Below are positions 1 through 4,743 of a stretch of DNA of 6,482 nucleotides, in pieces. The stretch covers positions 1 to 6,482 of the forward strand of contig CAKUMG010000345.1 in NCBI GenBank assembly GCA_934667465.1, given 5' to 3'. The notes below the pieces were generated by a model, which was not told where the DNA came from, ran no database searches, and worked only from the letters and a program-made list of their open reading frames with translations. Numbering within the stretch: the first letter of the stretch is position 1; each line of letters begins with the position of its first letter. Origin of the DNA: an uncultured Actinoplanes sp. (GTDB taxonomy: Bacteria > Actinomycetota > Actinomycetes > Mycobacteriales > Micromonosporaceae). A program made the position numbers and the translations under genes.

Positions 1-718
1 TGCCGGAGCCGACGAATACACCCTCGGCACCGAGCTGCATCATCATCGCCGCGTCCGCCGGCGTGGCGATCCCGCCCGCGGTGAACATGACGACCGGCAG
101 CTTGCCCGTCGATGCCACCTCCTTGACCAGCTCGTACGGCGCCTGGAGCTCCTTGGCGGCGAGGAACAGCTCGTCGGGCGGCAGCGACGTCAGCCGGCGG
201 ATCTCGCCGCGGATGGTGCGCATGTGGGTGGTGGCGTTGGACACGTCGCCCGTGCCGGCCTCGCCCTTGGAGCGGATCATGGCCGCGCCCTCGGTGATCC
301 GGCGCAGCGCCTCGCCGAGGTTGGTCGCGCCGCACACGAACGGCGCGGTGAACGCCCACTTGTCGATGTGGTTCGCGTAGTCGGCCGGGGTCAGCACCTC
401 GGACTCGTCGATGTAGTCCACGCCGAGCGCCTGCAGCACCTGCGCCTCGACGAAGTGGCCGATCCGGGCCTTCGCCATGACGGGGATGGAGACGGCGGCG
501 ATGATGCCGTCGATCATGTCGGGGTCGCTCATCCGGGACACGCCGCCCTGGGCGCGGATGTCGGCGGGGACCCGCTCGAGGGCCATGACGGCGACGGCGC
601 CCGCATCCTCGGCGATCCTGGCCTGGTCCGGCGTGACGACGTCCATGATCACGCCGCCCTTGAGCATCTCGGCCATGCCGCGCTTGACGCGGGCGGTGCC
701 GGTGACGGTCTCGGACAC
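1..718 (-). CDS. pdxS: Pyridoxal 5'-phosphate synthase lyase subunit PdxS (3' end cut by window edge)
   Basis: PdxS (SNZ/Pdx1) builds pyridoxal 5'-phosphate from ribose 5-phosphate, glyceraldehyde 3-phosphate and ammonia. The ammonia comes from the glutaminase PdxT, and the enzyme is a cytosolic (beta/alpha)8-barrel dodecamer. The window holds 239 residues plus one base; the family is usually about 290-305 residues, so the C-terminal part lies off the left edge. Reading from GTG 718, the protein begins [20 protein letters not shown]. The catalytic residues are visible: Asp26 in IMDVV, Lys83 in [10 protein letters not shown] and Lys151 in [11 protein letters not shown], matching Asp24, Lys81 and Lys149 of the Bacillus enzyme with an offset of two. 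The phosphate-binding GEAGTGDV loop (152-159) is intact. The GTG start is supported by a strong GGAGG about 8 bases upstream and by family alignment of the N-terminus. It follows fliQ on the same strand after a 118-base gap. pdxT is expected downstream but is not in view. Confidence 0.97.
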   Translation of the reverse strand, partial: MSETVTGTARVKRGMAEMLKGGVIMDVVTPDQARIAEDAGAVAVMALERVPADIRAQGGVSRMSDPDMIDGIIAAVSIPVMAKARIGHFVEAQVLQALGVDYIDESEVLTPADYANHIDKWAFTAPFVCGATNLGEALRRITEGAAMIRSKGEAGTGDVSNATTHMRTIRGEIRRLTSLPPDELFLAAKELQAPYELVKEVASTGKLPVVMFTAGGIATPADAAMMMQLGAEGVFVGSG

Positions 719-723
719 GATTG

Positions 724-760
724 TCCCCTCCTCGAGGAAGCGTGCGGGCTGAGGAGGGGA
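724..760 (-). promoter_or_regulatory. Perfect inverted repeat that pairs with the pdxS ribosome binding site
   Basis: TCCCCTCCTC (724-733) and GAGGAGGGGA (751-760), read on the plus strand, are perfect 10-base complements separated by 17 bases. In minus-strand RNA the upstream arm is UCCCCUCCUC and the downstream arm is GAGGAGGGGA, which contains the Shine-Dalgarno sequence of pdxS 5-8 bases before its GTG. A transcript covering both arms could fold the ribosome binding site into a stem with 7 G-C and 3 A-U pairs. There is no U-tract after the stem, so it does not look like an intrinsic terminator. It could act as a translational switch, as insulation against read-through from the upstream genes, or at DNA level as a dimeric operator. 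The repeat is seen directly; its function is inferred. Confidence 0.6.
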
Positions 761-765
761 GCCTA
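760..765 (-). promoter_or_regulatory. Candidate -10 element for pdxS (TAGGCT)
   Basis: On the minus strand TAGGCT fits the actinobacterial TAnnnT -10 pattern, in the gap before pdxS. Initiation about seven bases downstream (near 753) would give a leader of roughly 35 bases. I see no well-spaced -35: TTGGAC at 795-790 is 24 bases away, too far for a standard sigma-70 type promoter. The last T of the hexamer is the first base of the inverted repeat, so a transcript from here would lack most of the arm that masks the ribosome binding site. Confidence 0.3.
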
Positions 766-836
766 TGAGCGCGGGGACCGGCCGCCGACGTCCAATCGAC
801 CCCCCGGTGGTTCTTTCGAGCCCTGCCGCACCGGCA

Positions 837-1106
837 TCACGCGAGCAGGGAGGGGATCCGCTCGAACAACTGGGTGGTGAACGTGATCATCTCCTGCAGC
901 ATCCAGTTGCCGGTGAACAGGATCGCCGCACCCACCGCCCCCGCCTTGGGCACGAACGAGAGCGTGGCCTCCTGGATCTGCGTCACCGACTGGAACAGCG
1001 AGATCGCGAAGCCGACCACCAGCGCGGTCAGCAGCGTCGGCGCGCACATCTTCGCCGAGATGGTCATCGCTTCGAGACCCAGCTCAACGATCTGAGTGTC
1101 GGTCAT
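837..1106 (-). CDS. fliQ: Flagellar type III export gate protein FliQ (isolated gene)
   Basis: FliQ is a small inner-membrane subunit of the flagellar export gate, where several copies assemble with FliP and FliR. The predicted product has 89 residues, the same length as Bacillus FliQ as I recall it. It carries the family signature [15 protein letters not shown] at 40-54, with two hydrophobic helices at about 15-37 and 52-75. The tail [15 protein letters not shown] also fits the family. I chose ATG 1106 ([10 protein letters not shown]) because it gives the family's N-terminus and length. A GTG three codons upstream (1115) is also in frame. A GGAGG lies only two bases before the ATG, and a GGGGGAG lies ten bases before it, so the ribosome binding site is not textbook. 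The SctS subunit of virulence-type secretion is related, but the sequence is closer to FliQ. fliP, fliR, flhB and flhA are all missing from the immediate neighbourhood: a LemA-like gene is upstream and pdxS downstream. Confidence 0.93.
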   Translation of the reverse strand: MTDTQIVELGLEAMTISAKMCAPTLLTALVVGFAISLFQSVTQIQEATLSFVPKAGAVGAAILFTGNWMLQEMITFTTQLFERIPSLLA

Positions 1107-1124
1107 GACCTCCACTCTCCCCCA

Positions 1125-1217
1125 TCACGCCCCCGCCCAGGGCCTGTTTCGAGCGGCGGGGATGCGGGGGCCGTCACACCCCCGCCCAGGGCCCGTCTCA
1201 GGCGGCGGGGATCCGGG
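1125..1217. repeat. Imperfect tandem duplication, 49-base period, between fliQ and the LemA-like gene
   Basis: Two 44-base copies, 1125-1168 and 1174-1217, match at 38 of 44 positions with an offset of 49 bases. Both contain CCCCCGCCCAGGGCC followed further on by CGGCGGGGAT. The right-hand copy includes the last six codons and the TGA of the LemA-like gene. The left-hand copy is the same stretch in the gap before fliQ, where the TGA position reads CGA on the minus strand. The pattern suggests a local duplication of the gene's 3' end that has since diverged. It fills most of the 91-base gap before fliQ, and nothing else recognisable lies there. Confidence 0.8.
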
Positions 1218-1725
1218 CGTCGTCGGGCGCGACCCGCGGCGCCACGGTCACCGGCAGCGTCGGGTCGACTATCTCGAAGTAGGCCGGCCGCTCGTAGCGC
1301 CGGGCCAGCCCGAGCAGCCGCACGACGGGGCGGCGGCGGGCGGTGAGCGCGTCGCGGACGGTGTCGGTGTAGACCTGGCGGGCCAGCACGACCCGGCGGC
1401 TCGTGGCGGCCAGCGCCCGGGTGGCCTCGTCCGGCGCGCCGAGCGGGACGGCCCGCAGCTGGCGGGTCAGGTCGTTCTCCGCGGCCTCGCGCTCGTCCTC
1501 GCCGGCGTCGAGGGCCAGCCGGGCCGCCGCGTAGAGCTCGATGAAGTCGGTCCGCTCGGCCACGACGGCCGCCGCGGCCGCCCGGCGGAGCAGGTGCGCG
1601 TCGAGCGCACGGGAGGCCGAGCGGGCGCGCACGTGCACCCGTTCGACCCGGTGGGCAGTCCACCCCAGGTAGGCCAGAAGAACGACCGCCGCGACCGCAC
1701 CCAGCACCCACCACATGCGGGGCAT
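1198..1725 (-). CDS. LemA-like membrane-anchored protein of unknown function
   Basis: The predicted protein has 175 residues. It has one N-terminal membrane helix (about 5-22, WWVLGAVAAVVLLAYLGW) and then a charged, alanine-rich helical region expected in the cytoplasm if the N-terminus is outside. The pattern resembles LemA proteins: RALDAHLLRR near 39-48, EN-x-LT at 83-87, LARQVYTDTVRD at 114-125 and a closing PAYFEI at 147-152. LemA family members have a similar length and topology, but their role is poorly known. The start is ATG 1725 with a weak AGG 7-9 bases upstream; an in-frame ATG at 1716 is less likely. It begins 21 bases after the pimA stop, so it is probably co-transcribed. A small membrane protein between pimA and pdxS is a common actinobacterial arrangement, which may link it to envelope work, but no activity can be assigned. 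The 3' end takes part in the tandem duplication at 1125-1217. Confidence 0.8.
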   Translation of the reverse strand: MPRMWWVLGAVAAVVLLAYLGWTAHRVERVHVRARSASRALDAHLLRRAAAAAVVAERTDFIELYAAARLALDAGEDEREAAENDLTRQLRAVPLGAPDEATRALAATSRRVVLARQVYTDTVRDALTARRRPVVRLLGLARRYERPAYFEIVDPTLPVTVAPRVAPDDARIPAA

Positions 1726-1746
1726 CGTAGTGCCTGTTCGCGACGG

Positions 1747-2928
1747 TCAGTCACGCCCGGCGACGTGGTTCTGCCCACTCGCCGCCGGAGACGCGCCCGG
1801 CGGCTCGTCCGAGACGCGCCCGTCGACCGCCTCGATCGCGGCCTGATAGACCTCGAGTACGCGGCGCGCGACGCTGGGCCAGTCGAACGCCTGGACCGCC
1901 TCGCGGGCGCAAGAGGCCAGCTCAGCGCGGCGGGCCGGGTCGTCGAGCAGCTCGCCGAGCAGCGTGGTGAGGGCGGCGGCGTCCCCGGTCGGGAAGAGCG
2001 CGCCGGCCCGGCCGCCGTCGAGCACCCGGCGAAACGCGTCGAGATCGCTGGCCGCGATCGCCGCGCCGGCGGCCATGGCCTCGGTCAGGATCATGCCGAA
2101 GGACTCGCCGCCGGTGTTCGGGGCGACATAGATGTCCACGCTGCGCAGCATGCGTGCTTTGTCCGCTTCACTGACCAGCCCGAGGAACTCGATCCGGGGG
2201 TGCAGCTCGGACGGGATGCCCGCGAAGAGGCCGGCGCGGTCGCCGGGGCCGGCCACCAGCAGGCGCAGCCCGGGGCGCTCGAGCGCGAGCGTGACCCAGG
2301 CCTCCCGGAGCAGCGTGAAGCCCTTGCGCGACTCGGTGAAGCGGCCCAGGAACCCGATCGTGCCGCCCTCACCCGGCCACCCGGTCATCGGCTCGGCGGT
2401 GGCGAACTTGGCGACCGCGACGCCGTTGGGGATCTCCACGGCCCCGCCGCCGAGATGCTCGACCTGCACCTTGCGGGCCAGCTCGCTGACCGCGATCCGG
2501 GCGGTGATCTTCTCCACGACGAGCTGGAGCAGGCCCTGCGCGGCGGCCAGCGCCCGAGACCGGGTCATCGCGGTGTGGAACGTGGCGACCACCGGGCCGC
2601 GCGCCGAGAGCACGGCCAGCATCGACAGGCTCAGCGTCATGGGCTCGTGCACGTGCAGCACGTCGAAGGTGCCCCGGGCCAGCCAGCGGCGCACCCGGGC
2701 GGTCGAGACCGGGCCGAACGCGATCCGGGCCACCGAGCCGTTGTAGGGCAGCGGGAGCGCCCGGCCGGCCGGCACCACGTAGGGCGGCAGGTCGGAGTCC
2801 TCGTCGGCGGGGGCGAGCACGCTGACCTCGTGGCCGAGGCCGATCAGCGCCTCGGCGAGGTCGACGATGTGGTTCTGCACGCCGCCGGGCACGTCGAACG
2901 AGTACGGCGAGACGATCCCGATCCGCAC
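1747..2928 (-). CDS. pimA: Phosphatidylinositol alpha-mannosyltransferase PimA (GT4 family)
   Basis: PimA moves mannose from GDP-mannose to the 2-position of the inositol ring of phosphatidylinositol, at the cytoplasmic face of the membrane. This is the first committed step to PIMs and lipomannan. The 393-residue product shows the GT-B fold. The N-terminal half has Tyr9, the GGVQNH loop (15-20), HVHEP (93-97) and His118 in TFHTA. The C-terminal half has GRFTESRKGF (195-204) with Arg196 and Lys202, and GGESFGMILTEAMAAG (273-288), the E-x7-E motif with Glu275 and Glu283. His118, Arg196 and Lys202 fall at the numbers known for mycobacterial PimA. The start is GTG 2928, with GAGG about nine bases upstream, ten bases after the acyltransferase stop. 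The final 20 or so residues (SDEPPGASPAASGQNHVAGRD region) are a low-complexity tail that looks dispensable. Confidence 0.95.
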   Translation of the reverse strand: MRIGIVSPYSFDVPGGVQNHIVDLAEALIGLGHEVSVLAPADEDSDLPPYVVPAGRALPLPYNGSVARIAFGPVSTARVRRWLARGTFDVLHVHEPMTLSLSMLAVLSARGPVVATFHTAMTRSRALAAAQGLLQLVVEKITARIAVSELARKVQVEHLGGGAVEIPNGVAVAKFATAEPMTGWPGEGGTIGFLGRFTESRKGFTLLREAWVTLALERPGLRLLVAGPGDRAGLFAGIPSELHPRIEFLGLVSEADKARMLRSVDIYVAPNTGGESFGMILTEAMAAGAAIAASDLDAFRRVLDGGRAGALFPTGDAAALTTLLGELLDDPARRAELASCAREAVQAFDWPSVARRVLEVYQAAIEAVDGRVSDEPPGASPAASGQNHVAGRD

Positions 2929-2938
2929 GGCCGCCGCC

Positions 2939-3829
2939 TCAGCCCTTGGCGGGGCGGTTGAGCCACATCTTCTGCAGCATGTGCCAGTCCTGCGGGTGTT
3001 CCGCGATGCCGAGCGCGAAGGCGTCCGCGAGCCGCTGGGTGGTCTCCCTGACCCGGACGTCGAGCGCGCCCTCGGTCGCGGGCTCGATCCACCGGACCCT
3101 GCCCTCCGTACGCGTCTCCGTGAACCACAGGTCGGCGGCGGCGAGCGGGGCGCCGGTGCGGATCGCGAGCAGCGCCGGCCCGGCCGGCATCCGGGTGCGG
3201 CCGCCGAAGAACTCCACCTCGATGCCGCGGGCGGACAGGTCGCGGTCGGCGAGCAGCGCGACCGCGTACCCGGCGCTCGCCTTCTCCGCCAGCACCTCGA
3301 GCGGGGCCCGCTGCCCCCCGGTGAGCGGCAGCACCTCCATGCCGAGCTTCTCCCGGTAGGCCACGAACTGCTCGAAGACCGACTCGGGCTTGAGCCGCTC
3401 GGCGACGGTCACCATCTTCTGATCGTTGGCTACCAGCCAGGCCGCCGCGGCGTCCCAGTTGGCGACGTGCGGCAGGGCCAGGATCGCGCCCCGGCCCTTG
3501 TCGAGCACGTCCAGGAACTCGCGCCCCTCGTGCAGGTGGAAGTCGCGCAGGAAGTCGGCCTTCGACTGCGACGGCAGCCGGAACGCCTCCATCCAGTAGC
3601 GCGCGTAGGAGCGCATCCCGTCGCGGACCAGCTCGTCCAGCGCCGCGTCGGGCAGCTCGGGGCCGACGACCTGGCGCAGGTTGCGCCGCAGCCGCTGGAT
3701 CCCCGGGCCGTTGCCGCGCGTGGCACGGTCGGCGCCGGCCCGGAACAGCGCCCGGGCGGCGGGCAGCGGCAGCGTGCGGGTCACCCGCCAGCCGGCCGCG
3801 TAGGCGAACTCGGTCAGCCGGTCCTTCAC
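2939..3829 (-). CDS. patA: Phosphatidylinositol mannoside acyltransferase (PatA type, LpxL/HtrB superfamily)
   Basis: This membrane-associated enzyme is expected to move a fatty acyl group from acyl-CoA onto the 6-position of the mannose of PIM1 or PIM2. The product is 296 residues, usual for the family. The catalytic H-x4-D is seen as His121 and Asp126 in LPHVANWDAA. Further on are LLADRDLSARGIEVEFFGG (192-210) and MPAGPALLAIRTGAPL (214-229), the blocks seen in lauroyl/myristoyl acyltransferase relatives. The C-terminus is HPQDWHMLQKMWL (278-290), also typical. GTG 3829 is chosen because it overlaps the pgsA stop as GTGA, starts the family's N-terminal VKDRLTEFAYAAGWR, and no good Shine-Dalgarno is needed if translation is coupled to pgsA. 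The frame stays open upstream through pgsA, but that is a GC-rich open frame and not a fusion. Its place between pgsA and pimA is the standard one and supports the substrate call. Confidence 0.93.
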   Translation of the reverse strand: MKDRLTEFAYAAGWRVTRTLPLPAARALFRAGADRATRGNGPGIQRLRRNLRQVVGPELPDAALDELVRDGMRSYARYWMEAFRLPSQSKADFLRDFHLHEGREFLDVLDKGRGAILALPHVANWDAAAAWLVANDQKMVTVAERLKPESVFEQFVAYREKLGMEVLPLTGGQRAPLEVLAEKASAGYAVALLADRDLSARGIEVEFFGGRTRMPAGPALLAIRTGAPLAAADLWFTETRTEGRVRWIEPATEGALDVRVRETTQRLADAFALGIAEHPQDWHMLQKMWLNRPAKG

Positions 3830-4476
3830 GAGGGGTCCGCGGGCTGCACCGGGGCGGGCGGGGTGGCGTCCGGGCTGTCCGAGCGCGACGCCGCGATCAG
3901 CCGCTGCACGACCGTGACCAGCGAGAGCACCGCGAGCACCCAGAGCGCCGCCGGCAGCCCCCAGTCGAACCCGATGCCGCCGAGGATGCCGCCGACACCG
4001 AGGATGAGCAGCCGCTCGAGGCGCTCGGCGATGCCGACGTCCGCGTTCAGGCCCAGACTCTGCGCGCGGGCCTTCACGTACGACACGACCTGCCCCCCGA
4101 CCAGGCAGATCAGGGCCGCCCAGCCACCGAGATAGGGGTCGCCCTCGGCGAACATGTAGTAGACGACCGCACCGAAGACGGCGCCGTCGGCGACCCGGTC
4201 CATCGACGAGTCGAGCAGCGCCCCGAAGTGGCCGCCGCGGCCGCGGATGCGCGCCATCGTGCCGTCGAGCACGTCGGTCAGCGCGCACGCGGTGACGATG
4301 AAGGTGCCCCAGAGCAGATGTCCCCGGGCGCCGAAGGAGGCGCCGATGATGACGCCGACGGTGCCGGCGACCGTGACCGCGTTCGGCGAGACGCCGATCC
4401 GCAGCAGGAAGCGGGCGAGAGGATTGACGCCGTACGCGACGACGGCACGGGCAGTCACGTTCACGATCTTTGCCAT
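3826..4476 (-). CDS. pgsA: Phosphatidylinositol phosphate synthase (CDP-alcohol phosphatidyltransferase)
   Basis: This integral membrane enzyme joins CDP-diacylglycerol and inositol 1-phosphate to make phosphatidylinositol phosphate, the precursor of PI and PIMs. The product is 216 residues. The full CDP-alcohol phosphatidyltransferase signature D-x2-DG-x2-AR-x8-G-x3-D-x3-D is present, with Asp68, Asp71, Gly72, Ala75, Arg76, Gly85, Asp89 and Asp93. Ser132, Lys135, Arg152 and Arg155 (in SYVKARAQ and IAERLERLL) are candidates for inositol phosphate binding. Several hydrophobic segments follow (about 35-65, 95-110, 117-135, 157-190), and the tail from 199 is Pro/Ala-rich. I chose ATG 4476 (MAKIVNVTARA), which matches the family start and has a weak GGTGGGA before it; a start at 4545 in the same frame adds an Arg-rich stretch without family support. 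It is first in the minus-strand group and divergent from the EF-G-like gene. General PgsA (phosphatidylglycerol phosphate) enzymes are related, but context favours the PI branch. Confidence 0.94.
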   Translation of the reverse strand: MAKIVNVTARAVVAYGVNPLARFLLRIGVSPNAVTVAGTVGVIIGASFGARGHLLWGTFIVTACALTDVLDGTMARIRGRGGHFGALLDSSMDRVADGAVFGAVVYYMFAEGDPYLGGWAALICLVGGQVVSYVKARAQSLGLNADVGIAERLERLLILGVGGILGGIGFDWGLPAALWVLAVLSLVTVVQRLIAASRSDSPDATPPAPVQPADPS

Positions 4477-4485
4477 GGCCGTCCC

Positions 4486-4491
4486 ACCATA
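4486..4491 (-). promoter_or_regulatory. Candidate -10 element for pgsA (TATGGT)
   Basis: TATGGT on the minus strand is the only TAnnnT hexamer I see on that strand of the intergenic region. It ends ten bases before the pgsA ATG, so a transcript from it would be leaderless or carry only a few untranslated bases, a common situation in Actinobacteria. I find no -35 match at the usual spacing. The weak Shine-Dalgarno of pgsA is compatible with leaderless start. Confidence 0.25.
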
Positions 4492-4615
4492 ACGGCGCCC
4501 GGCTACCCGCGGTACGGCCGACGGCACGCGTCGCCGGATCGTCATCGAACGGCTTCCGGGCGCTACGAAGGGTTGCCATGGCGACTGCGCAGGGTGTCAG
4601 ATCCAAGGACAGCTC

Positions 4616-4633
4616 CGTAACACCCGCGTAACA
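4616..4633. promoter_or_regulatory. Direct repeat CGTAACA, possible regulator site
   Basis: CGTAACA occurs at 4616-4622 and again at 4627-4633, 11 bases apart, about one helical turn. The spacing would put both on the same face of the DNA, as for tandem binding of a regulator. It lies about 110 bases before the EF-G-like start and 140 before pgsA. A seven-base AT-containing repeat in GC-rich DNA is noticeable, but no known regulator site is recognised. Confidence 0.3.
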
Positions 4634-4743
4634 GCAGGCCACCGGGAACCCCCGGCCCCGGGTCCGGAACAATGGTCACCGAGCTCTTCCGCGGTGGAAA
4701 ACCCCATGACACCCACACGGAGGGGCCACGAAGGAGCGGAGCA

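Larger units (their letters stand above)
4477..4743. other. Divergent intergenic region between pgsA and the EF-G-like gene
   Basis: These 267 bases separate two oppositely transcribed genes, so promoters for both should be here. No RNA gene or convincing small ORF is seen. On the plus strand I find no TAnnnT -10 hexamer with a good -35. On the minus strand one TAnnnT (4486-4491) sits close to pgsA. A direct repeat of CGTAACA lies near the middle. CCGGG (4642-4646) and CCCGG (4651-4655) could form a 5-base stem in the leader of the EF-G-like gene; this is minor in such GC-rich DNA. Confidence 0.5.

Noticed and set aside
63..752. Plus-strand open frames opposite pdxS
   Set aside because: They are antisense to an unmistakable PdxS with all catalytic residues.
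724..760. The inverted repeat as a terminator of fliQ
   Set aside because: No T-run follows the stem in the direction of transcription, and the second arm is the pdxS ribosome binding site.
824..836. Small hairpin TGCCG-CAC-CGGCA just after the fliQ stop
   Set aside because: A five-base stem with a three-base loop and no T-run is expected by chance in such GC-rich DNA; too weak to call a terminator.
1096..2961. 621-codon open frame on the plus strand opposite pimA and the LemA-like gene
   Set aside because: Its product is a low-complexity Arg/Gly/Ala/Pro/His string, typical of the antisense frame of GC-rich coding DNA. The minus strand carries clear PimA motifs.
3826..4545. Longer pgsA from the ATG at 4545
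   Set aside because: It adds 23 Arg-rich residues with no family match. MAKIVNVTARA at 4476 is the expected start.
4470..4582. Ten-base repeat TTGCCATGGC at 4470-4479 and 4573-4582
   Set aside because: One copy is the pgsA start codon region. The second ATG on the minus strand is not in the pgsA frame and leads to no recognisable protein; it is probably coincidence around a palindromic CCATGG.
2939..4672. A 577-codon open frame that would extend the acyltransferase N-terminus through pgsA
   Set aside because: The extra part is Arg-rich out-of-frame translation of pgsA. The GTG at 3829 overlaps the pgsA stop and starts the family N-terminus.
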